DNA of 64,000 nt from Rhytidiadelphus loreus (taxonomy: Eukaryota > Streptophyta > Bryopsida > Hypnales > Hylocomiaceae). The stretch lies in assembly GCA_947034895.1 (NCBI GenBank), contig OX344765.1, forward strand, positions 19,349,001 to 19,413,000, in the 5' to 3' direction. Position 1 is the stretch's first letter, and the number at the start of each line of letters is the position of its first letter. The notes below the pieces were generated by a model, which was not told the DNA's origin, made no database searches, and saw nothing but the letters and a program-made list of their open reading frames with translations. Made by a program: the position numbers and the translations under genes. Below are positions 49,081-61,460 of this stretch, in pieces.

Positions 49081-51020
49081 TATAAAAAAATGACTAATTA
49101 TGCCTAATCCCACCTTCATAGTTCCTACGGTGTGTGTGAGTCCTACAAGGGACTTTGGCTATTCTTGGATCCTAAGCTTTGGGCGTTTCCAAGCACGTCT
49201 TGAAAACTAAACTTTGGAGATAGTGACCGGAGGGTTCAATGCTTTGTTGTGACTTTGGTTACACCAAATCTAGAATTGTCTAGGACCTTTAAGGTCAAAG
49301 CTCTGCCGTTAATTACGTTTTTAATACACAATCTAAGACTTAGACTTCCTGGGGTGTTCAAAGCTTCGCCGCCCCAACATGGATCCACCACAACACATGC
49401 ACGATACTACAAGTGGTTAGTGTGTAAAACAACTCAACTTACAAGGCTAAAGACCCTCCAAAGTGGCATCACCAAGGTATAGTGGGGGTGATTTTAGGGT
49501 TAGTACACGGACAACAGACTATATCTTTTCACAAAGACACGATCACCACTCTCCTCCCAATGTTAGTAGAACTAAACTAAACAAGCCAAAAAAACTTAAA
49601 GTTGAGTAACTCAAAGCACAAAGGTGTATTCCCAAATAACTTAAGAAAACACAAGGCTCCTACGAGCTTTGTCAAATAACAACAATGAAATCAAAAGAGA
49701 CCAAAAGAAACACCGTGCAAGGTTCTTGGCTAAAACGCCGAAGATCCTAACATAAGTTGGATCCCACAGATCCAAATACAAAGTTTGGAGGTGGTTTGAA
49801 AGGGAGATGGATGCCCTTTTATACCCTCCTAGGGCATCACGCTAGTCCAACATTCTAACTTTTGAAGCTTAATTCCAAATCACAAATGGATTGCACCATT
49901 GGCTTTATAAGGCCGTTTTTAAAATTGGGAATCTCCAAACCCTATTTTCTTCATGAAAAACTCATCTAAAAGTAGCACCAACTAGAATCAGTAAAAGATT
50001 AAAAAATTTAATTTTTGGAAGTTACCTTTTTTGACAAGGAAGACTAGCTAGGGTTGTCTGAAGGGCTCTAAGAAGTAAGAAAAGACTCTTTGTTGACTTC
50101 ATTCTAACTTCGTGTGCTCCTAGGACACTAGTCAACTCCACGTAAATTTCACCACGTTGATATTTTGGATAAAATAGGCTAACTTAATTCTTAGTGAGAT
50201 TTTATTGCAACCCATGAATTTTTCATTGTAGGTTTAGGTAGTTGATCGTCTAAAAAGGGCATCTTTGCAAGTCAGAAAATTCCAAAATTTCTTGGGGTAC
50301 CTCTCTTGGAATTGACCAAAAGGTGTACAAGCTAATGTGTCCATCTTGCACATTCTGATAAGGAAGGAAAAATCAACCTTCCTCAATTTCCAAGTAGTCA
50401 AAGAATCTTTCACATGTAAGGAAATCTTGGCGAATGAATTTCACTCTTGACTTCCTAGCATGCTTTTGACCTTAGATTACTATCCGGTGACCATAGATTC
50501 ATCTAATGGTCAATCTTGAGAAAGTAACTCCTACATACTTCCAATTGGGGGTTCTAATATTTGTCGACAAGATGGGAAAATTGAAACCTATCTTTGGAAA
50601 TCTATGGCTAGGTACTTCTCTAGACTCTCCTCAAAACAATTTAGCCAAGCATAGTCACATGCATAGTGGTTTTAGGCTATTTTGGATAAATACCCTCAAA
50701 CCTATTGATTCCTACTATTTTCGAGGTTCTAACCTATTCACAAGTGGATTTTAGGGGTATTTTAGGGATAAAAGCCTATAGAGGGCCAAATGCTATATTG
50801 GCATGTAACATATCTATTTTGGTTTTATACTCTTTTTTGGACTTTTTGTATGATATTATGACTTAAATTGCACAATTTAGAAAAAACAAACTATGAGTCT
50901 CAAGTGACGAATTGGGAGCTTACACTCATATCCAGTCCTTGTTTATATCCAATGGTTGGATTGTACCTAGATAAAAGTTTCAATCAATGAAATATTGAGG
51001 TGGTATAGAATTTTAGATTT
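49081..51020. other. Intergenic region between two inverted-end regions
   Basis: No gene recognised. The first ~700 bases contain repeated words such as CTTTGG and AAAGCTTTG-like motifs and could be a decayed element, but no coding domain or clear terminal repeats were found. Confidence 0.4.
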
Positions 51021-51024
51021 GATT

Positions 51025-51960
51025 TGAGTCTTAATTAAGAGGTCTTTTTTAGCTAACTAACAACGACGCTAGAGTGTGAGTAGGGAGCAACGAGCGTTGA
51101 GCATTGAGCGATGAGCGATTAGATTTGAGCATTCATTGCGAGGATTTTTACTAAAAATAGACATGTCAGAGTAATAAATAGTATTGTCAGACCCCAAAAT
51201 AATAATGTCTGAAATCCCAAATAGAAAAAATTGCAAAAAAAATTGCAATTTTTTTATTTAAAATAATCAATGTTGCAATCAAATATTGCATGAGAGAACA
51301 TCCATTCATCCATGTACACATGAACTTCATCCATGTCATCCATTCATCATCTATCCAAGAAAGGCGTGATTTATTATTATAGTAGAAGTCCTAGAAAATG
51401 AAATGTAATTTTTTGAATATTTATTTTCAAAAATAAAAATTTACAAAAATCATTAAGATTTGCATTGTTGACCACAAAACTTTGTTAACTATTTTGAGGC
51501 TGGTTTAATGCTCCTCGGAACTGAATAGCATCTTCAAGGTTCATTTGGAGAAATGTAACAACTAATCCTATATTGTAGTTTGATTGTGGTTTAGGGGTCC
51601 TTGAAACCAAAAAATATTGTTAAGGTTCATCTGGAAAAATGTAACAATCAATTCTACAATGGTTCATTAATTTCTTTTTGTGATTTCAAAACCTTTCATC
51701 GAAGAAAATTAACTTTATAGACCAAATTTTTTTTTCACCACCTTCTCATGAGCCTCAGGCTTCCCTCCATATATTGTGTTTAGCTTTTTATTTTCTTACG
51801 ATGAGCCTCTTTGGAACCTAACTTTTATTGAAGATGTTGGTTTATTAATCATTATGAGAATATGTACATCTTTGGACAATGACACTAGAGTAGGGAACAA
51901 TAAGCAATGAGTGTTGAACGACAAGCGTTTCAATTTGAGCACTCAATAAGATTTTTGTTA
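51025..51960 (-). repeat. Left inverted end of a second large region (family C, two motif copies)
   Basis: From outside inward: CTTAATTAAGAGG, TAGCTAACTAAC, then GACGCTAGAGTGTGAGTAGG and GAGCGTTGAGCATTGAGCG. A second, weaker GAGTAGGGAACAATAAGCAATGAG-type copy lies at about 51885. Both are in minus orientation. The same blocks in the same order, inverted, occur at 60.4-61.45 kb. Confidence 0.5.
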
Positions 51961-54450
51961 ATTAAAAATAGACATGTTAGAGTTATAAATAGTGATGTCA
52001 AATCCAAAAATAATAATGTCAAAATTACTAAAATATAAATTATTAAAAATAGATTTTAAGAAAATCAATTTGTTGTTAAAATACCTTTAATTAAGGTAGT
52101 TAATTTAGCATTCAAATGTTGCAGGTAAGTCCAAGAGTAATAGTCTAGCTTCTCCTGCAACAAAAAATGTACCACCATGGGGATGATGTGTGAATTAATT
52201 TCATACATATCATCCATTCATCATCCATCTAGGAAGGGCCTTATTTACACATTGCAATACATGCTCTAGAATCCTATGGTTCTCTCCATCCATTTTTTTA
52301 TGACTCCCATGTACATAGAATGCACAAACCTTTCTACCAAGTGTACATTCATTGTATTGTTCTTTAATCCTTGAAGTCCTATTGTCCCTATGGGGGAAAA
52401 AAAAGATTTCAAGTAGGTTTTTTATGAGTTCAATCTTTGGTGAATTTTTTTGAAACTTTCTTATAAGGTAGAAAAACTTATTAGCTTTTTGTGAATATGA
52501 TTTTTATTTCAATTGGATTCTAAAATACATATTTTTTTTAATTTCTTGGATGAATGCAATAGAAATGATAGTTTTGAGTGTTTTTTGATAGAAATTGGGC
52601 TTGGGACTTTGAAAGTTAAAAATAATCATGTATTCTTCATTTTAATTTAAATAATAAAAGACCAACTACAGAAAATCATGTCAATGAAAATTCTTATCAT
52701 GTCAATGAAAAGCCCTCACAAAGTTATAAAAAAAATTCCAAGCACTTTGTGAATCAATGAATAGAAGAAAAACAACTTGTTCTTGGATTGAATACTATGG
52801 AATTTTAAATTATTTTGAATTTTTTTGGCAAAAGTATTCAAGGCCTCTAAAGACACTTTAGGGTCCTTAGGAACATCGGGACACTTTTCAAGTAATTGTA
52901 GAGATATAATCTATAGTATCTTCCCTAAAACTTCCATTGAATTAGGCCCTAATTTTTTTTCTAATTTTTATTATAGAGGTTGCAAATATTTGATTGATAA
53001 AAGAAAATGTGGTGGAGAATGGATTTTATTCAATCCCTAAAGGTTGGAAGTTGTTTTGGAAGTGAAAAAGTTCAAAACTACCAATTTTTGATGCATTGTC
53101 AAAAGTCAAAACCTGAAACATTTTTTTCAATTTCAACCATTCAAAAGTGTACTATATAGGTAAGGCAATGTGTGAAAAAGATTTTAGGCCATTTAATTGC
53201 ATGTATTAAAAGATTATAACATTTGAAGTGAGATCAAAGTTTTTTTGAGATTAATTCTTGCAAAACAAGCTTTGTAGACTTTGAGCCTTCTTGGAGTACA
53301 ATCTTTTTTCTATTCAAAAATGATTATTTTCACCATTTATAAATATATGATGTTAGATTCACTTATGAAAAATTTCAAAAGAAAATATAGAGTCTAGCTT
53401 ACTCTAAATCACCCATCATTGCAAGGAGGTTAAGTGAATTGGCAATATTTAAACTAGTCATTTTTTAATGATTTCTTGTACAATTAGAATTTTTTTAAAT
53501 TTGAAATCCAATTAGTGAAAAGTTAGAGACAAAAATTTGGAATATGTGGGAAAAATTTCAAGAACTTTGACATGATAGATTGCAAGGTAAGAGGGCTTGA
53601 AGTTGAAAAAAATATTTTTTCTTGAAATTGCCATAATATAGCTAATAAAGTTTGAGTCCTCTTACAATGTGATTTTAGGACTAAAATTTTAGGATTTTTT
53701 TGATAGTTGTATGCCATACTTTATTGGTTACATACATGCCAAATTTCAAAAGTTGATGGGTTTTTTAGGAAAAGATGCCCTCAAAATGCCCAAATTGCCT
53801 AGGCTACAATAAAAGCTCAAGGTAGCATAACTTTTGATCTAAGCACCTCATTAGAAAAAAAATTATATTACCATTGTCCACACATTTGTCTTTTTCTATG
53901 TATTCTTTTGATGTTTACAATTTTACAAATGATTTGAGTCATCCTTGAGGTGCCAAATACTACTTCCACCTTGAACTAATTAGTCTAGTAAGGCCTATTC
54001 CAATTGACCATTATTTAACCAACTCTAACACATGTGTCTTGACTATGAATTGTTAGATGGATATCATTAGGGGAAGAATAGGGTCGGAATAGGGCTACTA
54101 GATCTAAACTACTACTAAACAGTAGATGGCTCCTCAAATATAACGAGTCAATTTTTGGTGCAAAAAGACCTTCCCTCTATTAATTTGAGGAGTTTATAGA
54201 ATTGAAATTTTGGTTTTAAATTCAATTTTTTTTATGCAAGAGATGGCTTCTCAAATGGGCGGAGACATTTCTTGGTGCCAAAGACTTTCTTCCTGTTAAT
54301 TTTGTGGATTATAAGAACTGTGATTTAAATTCTTTTTTCAGATATTTAAAAACTAAAAAAAAAATCATCATACGATTCTTTGGATTTAAAAAGACAATTT
54401 TTGGTGCTAAAGGATCTTTTTCTATTTATAGAAAGGATTATTTGAAGATC
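51961..54450. other. AT-rich interior, no gene seen
   Basis: No coding region supported. Short frames lack motifs. Parts resemble other AT-rich stretches in the window, but no boundaries could be set. Confidence 0.45.
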
Positions 54451-54459
54451 TTTAATTCA

Positions 54460-57400
54460 TTGTGATTTGTAAGGGTCCCTTCAAGCCAATGAAAGGCTCT
54501 CTAGAACCCTCCTAAGTGTATCAAATCCAACGAACAATCCTTGTATCTATAGAGACCTTTCTTGTTGGCAAAAGACTCTCCCAAAAAAGGCTATTTGAAA
54601 TCCAAAGTCTCTTCCAAAGAAGGCTCTTTGGATTCCGAGGAGCCTTCCTTTGGGTTCTAAGGGCTCATCCAATTAAGGCTTTAAAGAACTCCAATAGACT
54701 CCTCAAATCCAAAAGCCTTTTTTGGGTGCCAAAGGGCTCTTCCAAGGAAGGCCCCTTAGATCTCAAGGAAGGCTTTTTAGATTATGTAGATCCCTCCTTT
54801 GGTTCCCAAGGCTCTTCCAATGAAGACTCTAAGGCACCCCTAAAGGCTCCTCGAATTCAAGGAGCCTTTCCTTGGTGTTAAAGGATTCTTCTAAAGAATG
54901 CTACTTAGAATCCAAGGAACTCTCTTTGGATTTCCAAGAACCCATTTTTAGTGCCTAAAGGCTCTCTCAATAAGGAACTCCAAAAGGCTCTTTGAATTTG
55001 AGGAGACTTTCTTTAGTGCCAAGGGCTCCTTCAAGGAAGGCTCTTTAGAACCGAAGGAAGGCTCCTCAAATTTTGAAGAGCCTTCCTTCCGTTCCTAAGG
55101 GCTCTCCAATAATTTCTCTAAAGGCCCTATAAGACTTCTTGAATTTGAGGAGCCTTTTTTTAGTGCCAAAGGGTTCTTGCAAGGGAGGCTCCTCAAAACC
55201 CAAGGAAGGCTCCTCGGTTCTGAGGAGCCTTCTTTCGGTTTCCAAAAGGCTCTCTCAATGAAGTATTTCAAGAACAAAAAGGCTCCTTGGTTCCGAGGAG
55301 CGTATTTTTAGTGCCAAAGAGTTCTTGCAAGGGAGGCTCCTCAAAAACCAAGGGAGGCTCTTTAGAACCCAAAGAAGGCTCCTCGGTTCTGAGGAGCCAA
55401 TTTTTGGTGCCAAAGGGTTCTTGCAAGGGAGACTCTTTGGAAACCAAGGAAGGCTCCTCATAACCTAAGGAAGGCTCTTCCATTCTGAGGAGTCTTCTTT
55501 CGGTTCCAAAGGCTCCTTCAATGAAGGCTTTTAAGGACAAAAAAGGCTCCTCAAATTCAAGGAGACTATTTTTGGTGCCAAGGTATTATTGCAACGAAGC
55601 ATTTGTAGAAAAATAGTGACCACCATAACAAAAAATCAACAAAAAAGTGTTATGTCGTTTGTATCCTCGGTTGCGTTTTTGGACAGTACTTAATCAAAAA
55701 GTGTTGTCTATTTTGTTATGGTGGTCAAATGAAAAAACTAAAATAATAATTCGTTTATAAATTTGCTCAAAAAAGAGCCATTACATGGCAAACCAAAAAT
55801 CAGCCTTGTAGAGAATGCTACATAGGCAAAAACTGCCATGCTAACAAAAGAATTAAATTAACTTTTGAACTTTAATTAGAAAGAAGAAGACAAGCTCAAT
55901 TTAACTTGATGATTGAAGAGAGGTAACTTTAGTGATAGAAGAGAGGAGAAGGCAAGCTCTTTATACAAATGGGGTGGTAGAAGGTAGAACAAACTATATG
56001 GGATATGTGAATTAAGACTATGAGTGGTTCACATATCCCACATGGTTTGTTCTACCTTCTACCACCCCATTTGTATAAAGAGCTTGTCAAAATGAATAAG
56101 ATAGAGTTAACTTTTTTGTTGATTTGAACGTTGTATTATCTTAATCAACAAAAATTTAGTGACTATTTTGTTAACTTGTACCTAATCAACAAAAAATTGA
56201 TAAAATGGTCAATATAGTATGCCAATTAACAAAAAATTGTTTCTTCACTTGGACACCATGTTCTAGTAGTGAAGGCTCCTCGGAACCCAAGGAAGCCTCC
56301 TCGATTCCGAGGAGCCTATTTTTGGAACAAAGGATTCTTGCAAGGGAGGCTCCTCAGAACCCAAAGATTCCCAAAGGCTCTTTCAATGAAGGCTTTCAAG
56401 GACAAAAAAGGCTCCTCGGTTCCGAGGAGCCTATTTTTGGTGCCAAAGGATTCTTGTAAGGGAGGCTCTTCGATTCCGAGGAACCTTCTCTTGATTCCCA
56501 AAGGCTCTTTCAATAAAGGTTTTCAAGAACAAAAAAGGCTCCTAAAATTTGAGGAGCCTATTTTTGGTGTCAATGACTTCTTGTAAAGGAGGCTCTTTAG
56601 TTTCAAAAAGTCTATTTTTGGTGCCAAAGAGTTCTTGCAAGGGAGGCTCTTCGGAACCCAAGGAAGGCTCCTTGGTTCCCAAAGGCTCTTTCAATAAAGG
56701 CTTTTAAGGACAAAAAAGGCTCTTCGAATTTGAGGAGCCTATTTTTGGTGTCAAAGACTTTTTGTAAAGGAGGCTTCTTGATTTTGAAGAACCTATTTTT
56801 GGTGCCAAAAAGTTCTTGCAAGGAGGCTCCTTGGAACTCAAGGAGCCTCTTTAGAACTCAAGGAAGGCTCCTTGGTTCCGAGGAGCCTTCTCTCAATTTC
56901 CAAAGGCTCCTTGGATTTCGAGGAGCCCTACTTTGGTTCCCATGGGCTCTCCCAATGAAGGCTCTAAAGGACCCCTAAAGGCTCCTTGGATCGGAGGAGG
57001 CTTTCCTTATTGCCATTTGGCTCTTCCATAGAAGGCTCTTTGAAACATGAGGACGACGGCTCCTCGGATTCCAAGAAGCCCTTTCTTGTTTCCTAAGAGT
57101 TATTTCAATAGAGGTTGTAAGGGACTCTTAATGGCTCCATGGGTCGGAGGAGCCTTTCTTTGGTGCCAAAGACTTTTTAAGTTTTTTTTTCCATTTGTCA
57201 TTAGATAGATTGTTGATGCCAAAAAAGGTTCTAGACTTCAAATTTGAGAAGTCATTTCTTAATAACATTGATTCTCCCTTAATTTATTGAGTATATCATT
57301 AGATAGATTTTTGGTGCTAGAAGAAGCTCCTCGGATCCAAAAAGTAATTTTGTGGTCCCAATGGACTCTACGCCTTTTAGGGGGGGCATTTGAATGTTTT

Positions 57401-58210
57401 TGGATTTTTGTAAAGGTCCCTTTGAACCAACGAAAGGCTCTTTGGAATCCAAATATGACTCATTGGATCCCATAGAAGGTACCTCTTAGCCTAAAAAAGG
57501 CTCCAAAAGATACCAAGAAAGGCTCCTCATATCTATAGAGCCTTCGTTTTTTACAAAAGGACTCTTCTAAGGAGGGATCTTTATATTCGAGGAGCCTTTC
57601 CTTGTTGCCAAAGGGCTCTCCAAAGATAGACTCCTCCAAACCTTAGGATGGATCCGAAGAGCTCTTCTTTGGTGCTAAAGAACTTTCTCTTAATTTTTTT
57701 GGTATGTCATTCGATAGACCCTTGGTGCCATAGAAGATTCCAGGCCTTGGATCTGAGGAGCTTTTTTAGGAGAAGTGACTCTCCATTCTTTTGGAGGTAT
57801 GTCATTAGATAGACTTTTGTTGCCATAGAAGGCTCTTGGAATACGAAGAGCCATTTTTCGATATTCCCTTTAAGAGACTCTCTTAATTTTTTGGGTGTCA
57901 TTTAAGAGACTCCTTTTTTAAGGTCTTTGGTGCCATGGGAGGGTCTTTAAGATCCTAGGAACCTCCTTTAGTGCTTAATGAATCTCTCTTTAAATTTTTT
58001 TGGTTGTCTATACAAGGATGGGGGGTTCTTTGTGAAGGGCTCCTAGTGCCATAGAAGGGTCTTTGGGAGTCTAGGAACCTATTCTTGGTGCCAAGAGACC
58101 TTCCCTCAAAAAAAATTGGGATGTCATTTGAAGAACTTTGAATTCTTAGTGAAGGGCTTGAGGTGGCAAGGGAGAGGCTCTCAAGTCCTAGGAACCCTTT
58201 ATTGTTGCTA
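54460..58210. repeat. Degenerate repeat field rich in GGCTCC/GGAGCC hairpins
   Basis: About 3.7 kb made of variants of AAGGCTCCTCGG-TTC-GAGGAGCC, TTTGGTGCCAAAGG and TTCTTGCAAGGGAGGCTC. Many copies are self-complementary, for example the perfect 10-2-10 palindrome GGCTCCTCGG-TT-CCGAGGAGCC at 56410-56431, and hairpins at 55206-55231 and 55378-55399. There is no single fixed period. Open frames on both strands (Gly/Ser/Leu/Pro-rich) follow the repeat and are not genes. Isolated relatives lie at 60583-60800. Part of the region (55600-56240) is AT-rich and contains an unrelated foldback. Confidence 0.85.
55953..56086. mobile_element. Complete foldback MITE, 59-bp arms (family B)
   Basis: Arms 55953-56011 and 56028-56086 are reverse complements with very few differences and a 16-base loop. 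The termini read CAAGCTCTTTATACAAATGG and include GGTAGAAGGTAGAACAAAC. A solo arm occurs at 23405-23463. Non-coding, inserted inside the hairpin repeat field. Confidence 0.85.
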
Positions 58211-60390
58211 TTGGTACCACTTACAAAGCACAATTTTGTATTGATTTAATCATTGTTTGTATTTTTTTTAAAACTAAAGTGCAATAGAATCAAAATACTT
58301 TTTTAAAGATTAAGACGTATTGTTATAAAATGTATCAAATATAAGATTTTATTACACTTTAGTCTTCCAATATACGTAAAGTGAATATTTTATTTGTATA
58401 GTGCAATTTCTAAATTTGACTTTTTTTTCTAATAAAGGACATCTAAAGATACATTTTATATTTTATATGTACAATTTCATTTTCACAATCTTTCAAAATG
58501 AATATCACTAAGTTCTTCATTGATGTAAGATGCACACCCTATATTAATTTCATATCAAAAAATATTTTTTCCTACAAAAATGTATATTTGAAATTCAAAA
58601 GTGCATTCTCTATGTCCCTAAACATGTAAAATTGTCTCTTTTAAATGTCAAAAGTAGAGAACATTTGTAGAGGTTGATTTAAAAAAAATTAACCAATAGA
58701 AAAAAAACTAATGAAATTGATAAATGACTTGAAAATGAAATATTATCAAAGTTTGCCTTTAAAATTTTTTAGTAAATTCTTCACTTAGAGTGGCTCCTTA
58801 AATTGTAAACATACCTTCTAAGATCATGCATATTGCTCTTTTCTCAATAACAATTCAAATTACTATTAGACAATGCCATTCTTTTGGCAAAACACCTTAA
58901 AGAAGGTGATGCATTGTTGCTTATATCACTATGGCATCCTTCAAATGTCCACTCAATTTTTTTTCTTGCTTTATTTAGTATTTGAGCTTCACCTTAGTAT
59001 TTCAACTACTCTTGTTCTTATCTAGGAATGTTTTGACCCTGTGAGTAATCATTCATCTCTAACTAATGACAAATTAATTTAAGTGTGGGTCTTAAAGCTT
59101 AGTCTATGCAGACCATGTTTCTACTAGTAATTAACCAATGTCTATGATTTTTATGACAATAAAGAAGAAGTATGAAAAGAAATTTGAAGGCATGTACAAA
59201 AAGAGCAAGAAGAAGTTTTGGGTTGTATCATGTAACTTGTCGCGTAAATACACAACTCACTTAAGGAGTCAAGGATCCTTGAATCTTTATTTCTTAGAGA
59301 TTATTCTATCATTTAGCTTATATATTTTTTGAAAATAATACTTGAATGTTGGATTTGTATGTGAGGTAAATTTTATTCATTCTTAGTAGTGATTTAACCT
59401 TTAAAGTCCCAAGGCCTTATTTTCATAAAAAAACCCTCAGAACTACCATTTCTATTTTGAAGAGCAAAAAAGTTTTTAAATTCTTTTTTTCCATATCTAA
59501 CTATAGGATATTGCACTAAACTATTACATAAATGTGTGGAAGAAATTTCAAAAACTTTGATTATGTAGATTGAAAGATATTTGCATTTACAATGAAGAAA
59601 ACAAATTTTTTGTTACCCGGCTCAACTAGAGTCTTTGTCTTTGGATCTTCTTAATTTAAAATTTTTGGACTATTGATTTTGAATTTCTAATTTTCTTATG
59701 TTGAAAAATTGAGTTGAAAGTCTAGGAAAAAAATTCCAAGAAAAAATACTTAATTTTCACTCATAGATGGAATTTTTCCTATTCTAAATTCCAAGAGTCT
59801 CCCATAGGGACTTTGGGACTTTAGGACTTTAGGGATCAACGCATACGATTGAGGTTCCATATACAATGTGAAAAATTCAAGATTTTAGCTCATAGCTAGT
59901 AATAGGAATATTTGTGGATTGAATCTACTTCTTTCAATTAGCAACATGCCGGTTCTCTTAGATGTCAATATGTAATTAAAACTCATAAATGTTGGTGTTA
60001 GTATAGGAATAAATTTAGCCAAACTTAAACCTTAGTAATGCTTGAAAGAAATTATAAATTTTAAAGGAAAACGATACCTTCCTTGAAGTGAATTTAAATT
60101 GCTATGTGAATATAAGTCCTTGGTTTCCGAAAGTCTATCTACCTTTGAGTTAAGGTACTAGGACATGAATCCTTATCTTAAACAATTGAGTTTTTAGTCC
60201 CATTCAACAATCATCTATCACCTAATGCAATGATCAATATATGTATTTCATTCAACAAAGTCAACTACAAAAATTCATCCTCATTCATCTTCATTAAATT
60301 CATATATAGCCATTCTTTTTTACCCTAAACCATGGATATAGGCATCTTATGTTGAAAAGTTTTAAAATTTTACAAATTTTTCTAAAAACA
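58211..60390. other. AT-rich region, no gene seen
   Basis: No supported coding region. Long A/T runs and short featureless frames only. Confidence 0.5.
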
Positions 60391-60394
60391 CTCA

Positions 60395-61460
60395 CTACTC
60401 ACTCTTGTTGCTTAATGTTCAATGCTTGTTACTCCTTGCTCATATTTTAATAACTTTGCATTCTTGAATTCAATGACAAATGAAGGATTAAAATATTTTC
60501 TTTCTCTTCCCTTCCTTTGAGCATCCCCTAAACTGAGTAGTCTTCAATTCCCAAATTGTTAAGATTTTTGCAACTCACTAAGAGCCTCTTTGGAACCGAA
60601 GAGGCTTATGGGTCCATATGTGCTTATGTCTTGCTAGTACAAGAGAGACTCTTCAAAACCAAGGAGGCATTTAGGCCATCTGCCTTGCTTTTGAATATCA
60701 TCTCCATATAAGCCTCCTTAGAATTTGGGGAGGCATTTAGACCACCTTTGCTCTTTATTATTGTCTCCCACTAAGCCTCCTCAAAATCGAGGAGGCTCAT
60801 AGGAAACCCTTGTGAATGTGGTATATAAGATGCTTTGACTACCCAATCAATTTGTAGGAGTGCTTGGGAGGAGTGTTTGGGAGGGCTTTGCTAACCCAAA
60901 GAAAAATGCATCTGAGTTTAGGATTTCACTAATTTAATTCAAGCCATCCATGCTTATGATTATTGTCTCCCTAAGAGCCTTCTTGGAACCAAAGAGGTTT
61001 TTAGGACCCCACATGAGGTTGGTATGTGTACATTACAATGCGAACAATTTACATCACTTGCATCTATATCAAATGAATGTGCTTTATCCATCTCTAAATT
61101 TGATGCTTCACAATGCCGGTGACTTCATTTAATGTAAAAAATTCAAAGCCAATTTTTTTTTCATCCATTAACTTTCATCTACATTCATTCGTCATCATCT
61201 TCATCCATCCAAAGCAATGGATGAAAATAGTGACCTACATTCAAAATTATTATTTTTTTAAAACTCCAATTTTATGTATAGAATTTTTGATAATTATGAA
61301 GCCTAAAAAATTTAATACATAAAAAATTTACTGCTCAAATGCAATTGCTCATTGCTCAACGCTCATTGCTCCCTGCTCATACTTTAGCAACCCTGGCTAA
61401 CTAATAGGGTGGTTTAGCTATTTGGGCTCTAGTTTTTAATTAAGAGATTTTCTTGGGATA
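60395..61460 (+). repeat. Right inverted end of the second large region (family C, two motif copies)
   Basis: Two GCTC-rich motifs in plus orientation: about 60400-60460 (AATGTTCAATGCTTGTTACT) and 61330-61385 (GCTCATTGCTCAACGCTC followed by CTGCTCATACTTTAGC). Outside the second are GGCTAACTAATAGGG, TTTAGCTA and TTTAATTAAGAGA, matching in inverted order the blocks at 51.03-51.13 kb. CATCC-rich words (61165-61220) lie just inside, as at the other ends. Confidence 0.5.
60583..60805. repeat. Outlying hairpins related to the 54.5-58.2 kb field
   Basis: Imperfect palindromes such as GAGCCTCTTTGGAACCGAAG followed by AGGC (60583-60607), and GCCTCCTCAAAATCGAGGAG followed by GC near 60775, share the architecture and words of the main hairpin field but are widely spaced. 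Confidence 0.6.

Noticed and set aside
54516..56821. Several open frames of 60-121 residues on both strands
   Set aside because: They follow the degenerate hairpin repeat, occur on both strands at once and encode only repeated Gly/Ser/Leu/Pro words.
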